From Hevea brasiliensis (lineage: Eukaryota; Streptophyta; Magnoliopsida; Malpighiales; Euphorbiaceae), in NCBI RefSeq assembly GCF_030052815.1, contig NC_079510.1:26224823-26288822 (forward strand): DNA of 64,000 nucleotides, written 5' to 3'. The translations under genes were made by a program, and so were the position numbers. The notes beneath the pieces are model-generated. The model was not told the DNA's origin, ran no database searches, and saw only the letters and a list, made by a program, of their open reading frames with translations. Of this stretch, positions 10,371 through 22,568 are shown piece after piece (the stretch's first letter is position 1; the number at the start of each line of letters is the position of its first letter).

Positions 10371-13300
10371 TGTAACACCCCTAAGTTCTGTAGTGCTCGC
10401 CGCTCCAAAGGACCGGTGTTGTCCTGGACAATTAGGATGCCTAGAACCACACTTCAATGAGAGTGAGGAGACATAAAATAATGAAATAAAAGAAAAGAAA
10501 GTACAAGAAAAACAAAGGAAAAATGATTGCAAAGAAATATGATCAAGTTAAACGAGCCGGGAAACCTAACGATGGGTGACCGCACTGGGAAGTCACGGCG
10601 TGGACCGTTGACTAGCTCCTCGGATCGCGGAACCCTGGAAAACATTTTGGGACATAAATAGACCCTTGTTGAAGAATATATATAATTAGATATATCAAAG
10701 AAAAATTAAATAATTAGTACAAAGAAAAGTGAGAAATCGAAAAACAGACAAAACCCGTTAATACCGAAAAATCATGAATGCCACCCGAACAGGTGCATTA
10801 TGGTCATTTGACATCCCGAAGTGTCTTTTGACCTAAATGTCCATTAAAAATAAATAGTATTACACTTAGAAAATAAAATGAAAAATTAAATTGGTGGTAC
10901 CTAAAATAAATAGTGGAAATTATGGGTTAAATGTGGAATAAATGAATAATTACTTTATTATATGATTAAGTGACTAAGTGGACCACTAAGGGGATTAATT
11001 AAATACATAGTGGGACATGTGTACACTTAAAATGCAGCTGAATAAGTCATCTTCCTCATTTGCATTCAAATTGCCGAATTGAAGAGTGAAGGAAACTCCA
11101 TAGCCATTTTTCATGCAAGCTTTCTTAAGTCTCCATTTTCAACTCCAACCTCTTAGTGTTCTTCATTAAACTTTGTCTACACATCACAAGGAAGATATTG
11201 ATACTAATTTTGAGAAGTTTGATGAAGGTTTAGCAAGTTACAATTAAAGGTAAGTTTGCATTTTTGAGAATTTCTTTGTTAAAGTTTATGTTCATGTTAT
11301 GGGTGTTAGTTTGGTGAAAGAAAATTTTGAGTTTGAAGGGTTATTGTTGTTGCCATTTTGGACAGCCATGGGTCACGTTTTTGATGAGGTATTTGTGTAT
11401 ATAATTGATGAGAAATAATGTTAATCATGGTGATTTAGTAACCTAGTGATTTAATGCATGTATATATGGTGAATGATGCACTTTGATGGGAATTGGCATA
11501 TGGTACGGCAATGTGATGTTGATGAATGAATTGTGGCAGCTTGTGGACACTTGAATAATGGTGTATATTGAAGGGAGTGTGGGCAGCATATTGACCTAGA
11601 AGGATTGATGATATGTATGTCAATTTACATTGTAAAGTGTATGTAAAGTTTGTAATGTTTAGGTGTGTTTGTAATGGTACTTAGAAATTGTAATTGTGAA
11701 TGATATTTGGTGTGTTGAGGGTGATTGGAATCTGCCCAAAATAATGCTAATGTTATGTAGAAAATGTTGTTGGTAATGTGCCAAAACAGTTTGGTAGGGT
11801 ATGGAAGTAAACCTTGCAAAGGTAAGTGTGTGTTTGAAGTTGGGGTGTGTAATGCATATTAAGGGCAGTGTATATTTTGGCCTATAACCTTGAATGTGCA
11901 ACCTCAATTAGTATAAGACCAATTTGAGGTGAAACTAGGCACAAAATTTGCCAACTTTCATTGAGAAACCATGCCAAAATTCTGCTTGCAAGGTGACCTA
12001 AAAATTTGACCAATTCGGATTAGGTGCAATTAGGACCTGAAAAATGACCAATTGGGCAGCAGTGAGTGTTTAGGCCATAACTCACTCAAACCAGGTCCAA
12101 TTGACCTGAAATTTTGACCAAGATTAGTTAAGACCCATACCTACAAGTCTTATGAAGACACCAAAGCCCAGAAATGACCATAAGCAAGTCAAACAACTTG
12201 CACAAGTTCGGGTCCAAAAACTGGCCGAACCAGAATTGACCAATTTGACCTAAAATTGACCTAAAATGGTACCACTTGACCAGCAATAGTGTAATGACCA
12301 TAACTTGGTCTACTTAACTCGGATTGACCTGAAATTTTGCACCGCGTGCAATAAGACCTAGATCTACAAGTTTGTAGTTTCGACCGAGACCCGAAAATCG
12401 AGGGAACTAGATCGTCCGGTTAGGTCAAACCAGTGTTCCGAAATCCAGCAATTTGCATTAAAATGCACTAAGCGAGGAAATGACTTTGGTAAAACATACC
12501 AAACCTAAAACCCTATCGAGTGTGACATATTAACGACACTAAAACCTAATTTACCTAAAACGCATCGAGGGTCGGTATATTAGGTGATTAAGCGAATAAT
12601 TGAGTTCAGTGCATTATTTACCAAACCCCATCGATAGAGACAGTTTAATTTGGTACTGAAACACTTCAAATTGTGTTTCTCAGTTAACAAGGACTCAGCA
12701 AAAGGGAAAGAAATACTGAGTCAAGACCAGGAGACAGTCATCAGAGGTTTGTGCACAACAACTGTTTCTTTTGAATTATTTTCAATGGAAATAAATATTG
12801 ACTATTTGCATATCATTGTTTTAAATTGTGGAAATGTGTTTGGTGGACACTTATTGATTGAAAAACATTGTGAATGGTTTGAAACTGTGAAAAATTGTTT
12901 GAATGGTATTTGATGGATACTTATTGATTGAAAAGCACTGTAAATGGTTTTTGTGGAAATTGAAGTGAATTACGAATTGTGTTGCCATTTTGTGAATGAA
13001 ATTATAACTTTGGAAATTTATTGGATTCTTACGGATCATTTGAATAAAATGTTTGGAATTGTTTTGACTCACAATTGGCATGACACTGATAATATGTTCC
13101 TCCTCCATTAATGGGGTGAGTGTGATTATTCCTCCCTCTTTGACTTATTAGTCTGGGGTGAGTATGATTATGTTCCTCCCTCTTTGACTTCCCACCGAGG
13201 TGAGTATGGATGAGTTCTCATTATATAGCTAGCTTCCTCCTCATTGATTTCGATTATTGGGGTGAGCATGTCTTGTCGTGGTGTACAACACGGCATATAT

Positions 13301-14237
13301 GGAAAAAATCGTGTCATGGCCTAAATTGTGTTATAGATTGGCAACACTGTATTCTTCAGTTATTTGATCGAATTGTGTTATTATGTAATGTGAGATTGTG
13401 AAATTGATTTAAACTCTTATTGACATATACTGCCTATTGAATTCAACCATGATCTGACTTATTGAAAATTATTGTGATATTAACAAATGGAGTTTAAATT
13501 CTTGTTGACATTTATTGTCTTGAATTTAACTATGGTTTTAAGTATCCACTATTGATATGATTTATGAATTGTGATTTAAAATTTGTATTTGGTAAATGTT
13601 GTGCACCATCGAGACATTGTCTCAAATGATAGCTTTTATTGCCGCCGCAGTAGAGAGACAGACAGGCAAGAAAGTTAGGTCGCTAGTATCGCCAATGAGA
13701 GATTTTTGGGTATAGTGAGTATACCACATGTGGCATTTTGTATCAGAATGTATATTCACTGTATGTATATTTTGTTCTTGGTTTTGAGCAATGTAAATTT
13801 AAGTTGTACAAGAAAGTTGTAAAATAATTATGAGTTATTTGGCTTGTAAAATTGTGTTATATCTTTGTATCTTAGTCTTTGAAAATCACTGTGGATTTGA
13901 CTTGAGAAATGTGTTGTGTTGATAAAAATGTTGGAGTTGAGATTTGAAAATATATTAAAGTGCTTTTTACTGTGTTTTTCAAGAACTGCTTTGTCCAAAA
14001 TACAAATGGCACCTTGCCAAAATTTTTACAGATATTCCAAATAAATCAAATGAGTTAGTTGTTTCACTTCGCTCACCAAAGTCTTTCACACTGTAAATAG
14101 TGCTCACCATCGTAAAAGAAGTAAGAAAAGTTTTTAAAATCCCTTATAGTGTATTTAATGGATTATCGAGACTGAGTTGGTAATTCATTAGGTATACTAC
14201 GGATCATGTTATGCCTTACAGAGGGTAGGGTGTGACA
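10371..14237 (+). repeat. Gypsy LTR B (array 1)
   Basis: 3867 bp, TGTAACACCCC to GTGTGACA. It is nearly identical to LTRs A and C; most differences are small changes at CAG/CTG sites. It serves as 3' LTR of unit A and 5' LTR of unit B. The antisense frames at 11435-11907 recur in every array LTR and look like chance ORFs. Confidence 0.93.
12006..12329 (+). promoter_or_regulatory. Cluster of W-box-like TTGACC motifs in LTR B
   Basis: TTGACC begins at 12006, 12101, 12114, 12236, 12245, 12256, 12276 and 12324, all on the plus strand. The same cluster occurs at matching places in LTRs A and C. TTGAC(C/T) is the core site of plant WRKY factors. Regulation is inferred; part of the pattern may come from degenerate internal repeats. 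Confidence 0.4.
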
Positions 14238-14245
14238 TGTTTTAG

Positions 14246-14256
14246 TGGTATCGAGC
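14246..14256 (+). other. Primer-binding site, unit B, one base short
   Basis: TGGTATCGAGC, 8 bp after LTR B. It lacks one A relative to TGGTATCAGAGC. The loss falls on a CAG, like many other copy-to-copy differences here, so it may be a consensus error. Confidence 0.8.
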
Positions 14257-14423
14257 AAAGTTTTTAAATTCTGCTTTCACTGTCATTTGAATATTCTTTC
14301 TTCACAAGACAACCGCTCAATATCATTGTTTGATACATACAAGACATTACATTATAAATATGCACTAACGGAGGAAATCTCCTTGTGTTATTGGTTTAGA
14401 GATCTAAAATCCTCGCATTGACT

Positions 14424-15690
14424 ATGGAAGAGGGTGATCGCTCACCGATCAATCTATTGAGGCCGAGGTGCAAGGGGATGCCCCATGCCTACATAATGTC
14501 GTGGTTCAAGAGCACCACCGCAGCATCAGCTTCGGCCACACAGATGGTCGCAATGTTCCAACAAATGGATGGTAATGTGCCTACTCAAGTCCCAATACAG
14601 ACACGGTGGTACAACCACGCCTTACGCTAGACAATATGACAAATTGATGAAGTAAGGGGCTACAGAGTTCAAGGGGACAGAGATCCTCTAGAGGCGTAAC
14701 AATGGTTAGAGAGGATGGATAGGGTATTCAAGAAACCGCATTGCACAGAGGAGCTTAGATTTGAGTACTCAGATTCTTTGCTACAGGGGATGCTTATGAC
14801 TGTGGAAAACCATCCCCACACCGATAGAACTGCAGTTAACATGGAATGACTTCCTTAGGGAATTCAGCAAAAATATGTCCCCGATGCTTATGTAGACCGT
14901 GGTCGCAAGAATTCCTAAGTCCAAATAGGGGGCATCGCTGGTCGAGTATGAAAGGGAATTCTCCCGCCTAAGCCATTATGCAGTAAGTCTACTTTCTACC
15001 AGCAGGGAGAGATGTAAGAGGTTTGAAACCGGCTTGAAGCCTAGTATCGACACAAGTGGTCTGATTCAAACATAACAACTTCTTCGAACTTATTTCTCAA
15101 GCACTAGAATTAGAAAGAATTGAATCAAGCGGCTCTTGAGAAAGAAATCGAGAAGACAAAAAGAGGGAAAGTCGCAGAATGTAGTTCTAGTGGTCCCACC
15201 GAAAGAGGAAAACTTTGGGGGATACAACAGAGATAGTAAGAAGTCCGGTAGAGATAGATCTTTTGGACAGAAACCACCTCGATCCGATCAGCCAACTCAA
15301 CAGAAACCCAGAAATGCGCTGTCAGATCGACTTTGTGAAACTTGTGGTAAAACACATAGTGGGCTATGTTATAAAGCCAAAGGAGCATGCTTTAATTGTG
15401 GAGAGACTGGTCATTTTGCTAAGGATTGTGTAAATCCAGTCGCTCGATCATTTACTACACCAAAGGGATCAACCCAAGTTTCTACCCCAAAGAGTTCACC
15501 ATCGCTAGTAGAGGCAAAGGTAGAGGTAGGGGTAGTACACCTAGAAGTCGACATCGTGAATCACCAAAACAGGTGATGCTTCAACGAGTATACGCTATAC
15601 GACGTAAAAGAGACTCGAGACTTTTGACATCATTGCTGGTACTTTCTCAATTAGCAACCGAGATATATATATGTATTGTTTGACCGAATT
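14424..15690 (+). pseudogene. gag: Gypsy gag, unit B, broken
   Basis: Second gag of the array, start ATG at 14424. It parallels unit A but has more indels in the capsid part (14640-15130), nearly all where unit A has CAG or CTG; for example 14817-14827 CACACCGATAG against CACAGTCTGATAG at 8502. The nucleocapsid part is open at 15136-15576, with CETCGKTHSGLC and the CCHC knuckle CFNCGETGHFAKDC. It shares with unit A the TAA after LMK and the TAG after the LSPK-equivalent region, so gag was already interrupted before duplication. A short protease stub follows, then no pol. Confidence 0.85.
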
Positions 15691-16654
15691 TTCATATTTT
15701 TACATTAGTGTTAGAACTATATGTTCTGTTGTTATTCGCTTACAGAGGAATAAATTTTGACGCATTAGTGATTAGTCCTTAAGATAAGGATTGTGATAAT
15801 AAGTGAAATTAGTTTTGAAAGAGTTTATCTATAAAAGTATTTTCTAACACACCATAAATTCTAAAGCTAATTAGTGAGCCTACTTAATGTAAGGCAAGAG
15901 GACGAAAAGTAAGATGCAAGAATGGAATTGCTCTTGATAAGGGCAAGGAGGTTACTGATAGAAATTGCTAATGGATATTGTAATCAGAATAAGATTCGAA
16001 TATCAGTGAATTCAAAAAGAATAAAAGATAACAAAGTTTGATCTATTGGGATGTATCGTAGTAACTATGCAATGTTCTTGATGTTTATAATCGTAGTCGC
16101 AGACACAAGACTAACTTGAGATTATTGTGTAGAGCTACGACTAACCGATAGTACACCTAGATGAGAATAGTTGCCAACAAGATCTGCTTTGGCATAGTTA
16201 TGCCGTGACGTAATTTAATTGTTAGAAATAAGTTTGAAAATCCTACTTAGGGATCTAAAACTCAAAAGTTAAAATATCGAAAGGTTATAGTTCAGTATAA
16301 AAGGAAGTAAGTTATAGAACATTGACAGATAAAAAGAGTTATGGAAGTAGAGACTTGAACAGTTGATTCATATGTAACAAAGAAATATTCCGAATGTGAG
16401 GAAGACTATGGACTAGAATGGTCAGAGGACCAATGCCTGATGAATGATTCTAATATGACCTCAAGGGTCATTCAAGAAGGAACGTGAGCTGAAATATTAG
16501 ACAACATAATAGTAAGAGGAGATTGGTGTTATCCAAACAAAGTAAACATTGTATTAGATTGTTAAAAGTCTTACGATCATATAGAAAGGAGAAAATAAAC
16601 GTATGACTATTGTAAGATGATTACTGGGTAAAATTTCGTGGACGAAATTTATTT
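15691..16654 (+). other. Non-coding internal tail, unit B
   Basis: Near-duplicate of 9401-10356. No coding signal, RNA gene or recognisable domain seen. Confidence 0.6.
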
Positions 16655-16668
16655 AAGGGGGGGAGAAT
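16655..16668 (+). other. Polypurine tract, unit B
   Basis: AAGGGGGGGAGAAT directly before LTR C. Confidence 0.87.
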
Positions 16669-19600
16669 TGTAACACCCCTAAGTTCGGTAGTGCGTTCTG
16701 CTGCTCCAGTGACCATTGTTGTCCGGACAGCTAGGATGCCTAGAACCACACTTCAATGAGAGTGAGGAGACATAAAATAATGAAATAAAAGAAAAGAAAG
16801 TACAAGAAAAACAAAGGAAAAATGATTGCAAAGAAATGTGATCAAGTTAAACGAGCCGGGAAACCTAACGATGGGTGACCGCACTGGGAAGTCACGGCGT
16901 GGACCGTTGACTAGCCCTGGACTGCGGGGAACCCTTGAAAACATTTTTGGGACATAAATAGACCCTTGTTGAAGAATAAATATCATTAGAAATATCAAAG
17001 AAAAATTAAATAATTAGTACAAAGAAAAGTGAGAAATCGAAAAACAGACAAAACCCGGTAATACCGAAAAATCAGGAATGCCACCCGAACAGGGGCATTA
17101 TGGTCATTTGACATCCCGAAGTGTCTTTTGACCTAAATGTCCATTAAAAATAAATAGTATTACACTTAGAAAATAAAATGAAAAATTAAATTGGTGGTAC
17201 CTAAAATAAATAGTGGAAATTATGGGTTAAATGTGGAATAAATGAATAATTACTTTATTATATGATTAAGTGACTAAGTGGACCACTAAGGGGATTAATT
17301 AAATACATAGTGGGACATGTGTACACTTAAAATGCAGCTGAATAAGTCATCTTCCTCATTTGCATTCAAATTGCCGAATTGAAGAGTGAAGGAAACTCCA
17401 TAGCCATTTTTCATGCAAGCTTTCTTAAGTCTCCATTTTCAACTCCAACCTCTTAGTGTTCTTCATTAAACTTTGTCTACACATCACAAGGAAGATATTG
17501 ATACTAATTTTGAGAAGTTTGATGAAGGTTTAGCAAGTTACAATTAAAGGTAAGTTTGCATTTTTGAGAATTTCTTTGTTAAAGTTTATGTTCATGTTAT
17601 GGGTGTTAGTTTGGTGAAAGAAAATTTTGAGTTTGAAGGGTTATTGTTGTTGCCATTTTGGACAGCCATGGGTCACGTTTTTGATGAGGTATTTGTGTAT
17701 ATAATTGATGAGAAATAATGTTAATCATGGTGATTTAGTAACCTAGTGATTTAATGCATGTATATATGGTGAATGATGCACTTTGATGGGAATTGGCATA
17801 TGGTACGGCAATGTGATGTTGATGAATGAATTGTGGCAGCTTGTGGACACTTGAATAATGGTGTATATTGAAGGGAGTGTGGGCAGCATATTGACCTAGA
17901 AGGATTGATGATATGTATGTCAATTTACATTGTAAAGTGTATGTAAAGTTTGTAATGTTTAGGTGTGTTTGTAATGGTACTTAGAAATTGTAATTGTGAA
18001 TGATATTTGGTGTGTTGAGGGTGATTGGAATCTGCCCAAAATAATGCTAATGTTATGTAGAAAATGTTGTTGGTAATGTGCCAAAACAGTTTGGTAGGGT
18101 ATGGAAGTAAACCTTGCAAAGGTAAGTGTGTGTTTGAAGTTGGGGTGTGTAATGCATATTAAGGGCAGTGTATATTTTGGCCTATAACCTTGAATGTGCA
18201 ACCTCAATTAGTATAAGACCAATTTGAGGTGAAACTAGGCACAAAATTTGCCAACTTTCATTGAGAAACCATGCCAAAATTCTGCTTGCAAGGTGACCTA
18301 AAAATTTGACCAATTCGGATTAGGTGCAATTAGGACCTGAAAAATGACCAATTGGGCAGCAGTGAGTGTTTAGGCCATAACTCACTCAAACCAGGTCCAA
18401 TTGACCTGAAATTTTGACCAAGATTAGTTAAGACCCATACCTACAAGTCTTATGAAGACACCAAAGCCCAGAAATGACCATAAGCAAGTCAAACAACTTG
18501 CACAAGTTCGGGTCCAAAAACTGGCCGAACCAGAATTGACCAATTTGACCTAAAATTGACCTAAAATGGTACCACTTGACCAGCAATAGTGTAATGACCA
18601 TAACTTGGTCTACTTAACTCGGATTGACCTGAAATTTTGCACCGCGTGCAATAAGACCTAGATCTACAAGTTTGTAGTTTCGACCGAGACCCGAAAATCG
18701 AGGGAACTAGATCGTCCGGTTAGGTCAAACCAGTGTTCCGAAATCCAGCAATTTGCATTAAAATGCACTAAGCGAGGAAATGACTTTGGTAAAACATACC
18801 AAACCTAAAACCCTATCGAGTGTGACATATTAACGACACTAAAACCTAATTTACCTAAAACGCATCGAGGGTCGGTATATTAGGTGATTAAGCGAATAAT
18901 TGAGTTCAGTGCATTATTTACCAAACCCCATCGATAGAGACAGTTTAATTTGGTATCAAACACTTCAAATTGTGTTTCGATTAACAAGGACTCAAAGAAA
19001 AGGGAAAGAAATACCGAGTCAAGACCAGAGATACCATCGAGGTTTGTGCACAAAAACTGTTTTTTTTTGAATTATTTTCAATTGAAATAAATATTGACTA
19101 TTTGCATATCATTGTTTTAAATTGTGGAAATGTGTTTGGTGGACACTTATTGATTGAAAAACATTGTGAATGGTTTGAAACTGTGAAAAATTGTTTGAAT
19201 GGTATTTGATGGATACTTATTGATTGAAAAGCACTGTAAATGGTTTTTGTGGAAATTGAAGTGAATTACGAATTGTGTTGCCATTTTGTGAATGAAATTA
19301 TAACTTTGGAAATTTATTGGATTCTTACGGATCATTTGAATAAAATGTTTGGAATTGTTTTGACTCACAATTGGCATGACACTGATAATATGTTCCTCCT
19401 CCATTAATGGGGTGAGTGTGATTATTCCTCCCTCTTTGACTTATTAGTCTGGGGTGAGTATGATTATGTTCCTCCCTCTTTGACTTCCCAGTCTGAGGTG
19501 AGTATGGATGAGTTCTCATTATATAGCTAGCTTCCTCCCTCATTGATTTCGATTATTGGGGTGAGCATGTCTTGTCGTGGTGTACAACACGGCATATATG

Positions 19601-20544
19601 GAAAAATTGTGTCATGGCCTAAATTGTGTTATAGATTGGCAACACTGTATTCTTCAGTTATTTGATCGAATTGTGTTATTATGTATTGTGAGATTGTGAA
19701 ATTGATTTAAACTCTTATTGACATATACTGTCTATTGAATTCAACCATGATCTAACTTATTGAAAATTATTGTGATATTAACAAATGGAGTTTAAATTCT
19801 TGTTGACATTTATTGTCTTGAATTTAACTATGGTTTTAAGTATCCACTATTGATATGATTTATGAATTGTGATTTAAAATTTGTATTTGGTAAATGTTGT
19901 GCACCACTGAGACATTGTCTCAGCGATAGCTTTTTATTGCTGTCGCAGGTAGAGAGACAGATAGGGCAGCAGGCTAGGCTGCTAGTATCGCCAGCGAGAG
20001 ATTTTTGGGTATAGTGAGTATACCACATGTGGCATTTTGTACTGTAATGTATATTCACTGTATGTATATTTTGTTCTTGGTTTTGAGCAGTTGTAAATTT
20101 AAGTTGTAAAGTAAAGTTGTAAAATAATTATGAGTTATTTGGCTTGTAAAAATTGTGTTATATCTTTGTATCTTAGTCTTTGAAAATCACTGTGGATTTG
20201 ACTTGAGAAATGTGTTGTGTTGATAAAAATGTTGGAGTTGAGATTTGAAAATATATTGAAGTGCTTTTTACAGGTTTTCTGAAGAACTGTTTTGTCCAAA
20301 ATACAAATGACACCTTGCCAAAATTTTTACAGATATTCCAAATAAATCAAATGAGTTAGTTGTTTCACTTCAGTTCACCAAAGTCTTTCACACCTGTAAA
20401 TAGTGCTCACCACTGTAAAAGAAGTAAGAAAAGTTTTTAAAATCCCTTGTAGTGTATTTAATGGATTATCAGTAGACGGAGTTGGTAATTCATTAGGTAT
20501 ACTACGGGATCATGTTATGCCTTACAGAGGGGTAGGGTGTGACA
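16669..20544 (+). repeat. Gypsy LTR C (array 1)
   Basis: 3876 bp, TGTAACACCCC to GGGTGTGACA, followed by the TTCCC duplication. It keeps the less damaged acceptor-like segment TGCTGTCGCAGGTAG near 19938-19952. Confidence 0.93.
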
Positions 20545-20549
20545 TTCCC

Positions 20550-20976
20550 AATTTTTTTGGTAACACCGAGTTTTGTCATTTTCTCGATTTCTCGTTTTTT
20601 CTTTTGTACTAATTATTTAATTTTTCTTTGATATTTCTAATGACATTTATACTTCAATAGATGTTCAGTTAAGTCTTAAAAATATTTTCCAGGGTTTCTC
20701 GCGGTCCAGGGCTAGTCAGCAGTCGAGGGCTAGTCAACGGTCCACGCCGCAACTTCCCGGTGCAGTCACTCATCGCTATGGTTCTCGGCTCGTTTAACTT
20801 GGTTACATTTCATTGCTATTATTTTTCCTTTGTTTTTCTTGTATTTTCTTTTCTTGTATTTCATTATTTTATGTCTCCTCATCAATATTTAAGTGTAGTT
20901 CTAGGCATTCTAGCTGTCCGAACAGACACTGGTCACCGAAATAGTAGAATGCACTATCGAACATAGGGGTGTTACA
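20550..20976 (-). mobile_element. Gypsy solo LTR, part 2 (5'-terminal part)
   Basis: Remainder of the minus-oriented solo LTR that begins at 906. On the minus strand it starts TGTAACACCCCTATG at 20976. The TGGTA duplication follows at 20977. Confidence 0.9.
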
Positions 20977-20981
20977 TGGTA

Positions 20982-21635
20982 TCCACCTTTCTAAAGAGAT
21001 GTCCCCAAGGACACCTGAAGAAAGAGATAAAATGGCTAGGATTCCATGTGCTTCGGCTATTGGAAGTTTGATGTATGCAATATTATGTACTACGCCGGAT
21101 ATCGCATATGCTATTAGTTTGACTAGTAGGTATCAATCCAATCCAGGTTTGGAACACTGGATAGCTGTCACGAATATTCTTAAGTGCTTGAGAAGAATTA
21201 AAGATTTATTCTTGATATATGGAGGTGGTGACTTGCAATTGGATGGTTATATTGATTCTGATTTTCAATCAGATATCGATGATAGAAAGTCTACCTCTAG
21301 ATATGTGTTCATTTTTAATAGAGGTGCAATCAGTTGGAAGAGTTCCAAACAGAGTATGACTGCAGATTTCACAATAAAGGCCGAGTATATTGCTGCATCA
21401 GATGGTGCAAAAGAAGCTATTTGGATATAAGGAACCCTAGTCTCACCAGAAATCCAAACACATAGAAAGGCGCTACGACATTATCAGAGAGATAGTTGGG
21501 CAAGGCGATGTAGTCATGCAGAAAATAGCATCAGCTGAAAATCTAGCTAATCCATTCACTAAGCCTATGTCACAAGCTCAGTTAGACTGACATCTTAAGA
21601 AGATGGGTCTAAGATATTGTAATGAATGGCTCTAA
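20982..21635 (+). pseudogene. Ty1/copia pol fragment, RNase H domain to pol end
   Basis: Continues the copia reading frame broken at 905. Motifs: HLSKEMSPRTPEE, ASAIGSLMYA, PDIAYAISLTSRYQ, the RNase H-type LDGYIDSDF, RKSTSRYVF, ISWKSSKQ, and AEYIAASDGAKEAIW. TAA at 21428 and a deletion plus frameshift remove part of the C-terminal region. The last segment (about 21480-21635) reads in another frame with REIVGQGDVV and NPFTKPMSQ, the usual copia pol tail, and ends with TAA at 21633-21635. In the family RNase H removes RNA from the RNA-DNA hybrid. Broken. Confidence 0.9.
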
Positions 21636-21636
21636 C

Positions 21637-21649
21637 GCTAGTGGGAGAT
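21637..21649 (+). other. Copia polypurine tract
   Basis: GCTAGTGGGAGAT, ending at the LTR start TGTTAG, just after the pol stop; the usual copia arrangement. Confidence 0.8.
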
Positions 21650-22568
21650 TGTTAGTAGTATGCCCTAGAGCATATCATTTAGTATGTATCTTGTACATAT
21701 TTTATTAATAAAATGAATTTTCACTTTTTCGCTTACATAATATATTTATGTGTAATAGAAAAGGTCCATTGATATTTTGTTAGAAATTCTATTATTAAGT
21801 TGTTAAGAATATGAGTGATAGTATTTCTAGTACAAAGTATCATAAATTGGTTCACAATTGAGGATACTTCATAATAAGGACATGACTTATCCAGAAAGAT
21901 TGTAATCATGTTTGTTCCTAAGTTATTTATATGAGATGTAAATAAGATGGAATGGTGAGTCTCATGCCATATAACAAACATGATAGGCACTTACGCATGA
22001 TAAGTAGGCCGAACCAGTGACATTTATGACAAGCACATTGAGTTTACTCTTATCAATGTATTGTTATAAATCATATCAGTGCATATAATCTTTAGACTTT
22101 GAGATAGCACAGTTATCTTGTATATAGGTGGTTTGAGTTTGATACTGCTTTCATACTTGTACTGTGTATGGGTATATGGGCATATGTTGGCTCTTACTAG
22201 TTATATATGGAGGTAAGTGTTGATCAAGATGGAATCTGTTACCCTAAGTAAATAGGGATAAAATCCTATGTTCATTTAATTGTTCTTGATGTTTCAAGTT
22301 CCTGGCCAAGACAGATAGATTTAATCAGAAAAGAGTTTCTGATGAGAAAAATATTTTAATTAAGAACTGAAATTAAAAGAGAACATAATATTCATAGTAA
22401 ATGGGGTTTGACATAAACCATGACTCCAGCTCGAATTGGAATCTTGTAGCAGAGAGATTCTAGTGCATGGTAACATATGATTATAGGTTCATTTAAGGTA
22501 AACCTTATTACTAATTGGGTAACAATGGCATGCTATGCTATGTGTTAACCATAGTCTATGAGCTGCAT
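21650..22568 (+). repeat. Copia 3' LTR, part 1
   Basis: Begins TGTTAGTAGTATGCC next to the polypurine tract and is cut at 22568 by a gypsy element. It continues at 34701. Alignment with the intact solo LTR at 36435 shows the breakpoint. Confidence 0.92.
22564..22568. repeat. Target-site duplication TGCAT (partner 34696-34700)
   Basis: TGCAT flanks both termini of the complete gypsy element; the intact copia LTR copy (near 37350) has the site only once, as TTCAT. Confidence 0.94.

Larger units (their letters stand above)
4046..20544 (+). mobile_element. Tandem gypsy array: LTR-gag-LTR-gag-LTR, no pol
   Basis: Three LTRs (4046-7911, 10371-14237, 16669-20544) alternate with two ~2.45 kb internal regions (7912-10370, 14238-16668), unit periods 6325 and 6298 bp. 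Each internal region has an iMet-type primer site after the LTR, a degenerate gag, about 0.95 kb of non-coding DNA and a polypurine tract before the next LTR. There is no RT, RNase H or integrase. One TTCCC duplication flanks the whole block, so a single non-autonomous gag-type element inserted and was then duplicated, most simply by unequal crossing-over between LTRs. Copies are nearly identical, so the duplication is recent. Misassembly of a simple LTR-gag-LTR element is the main alternative. Confidence 0.9.
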
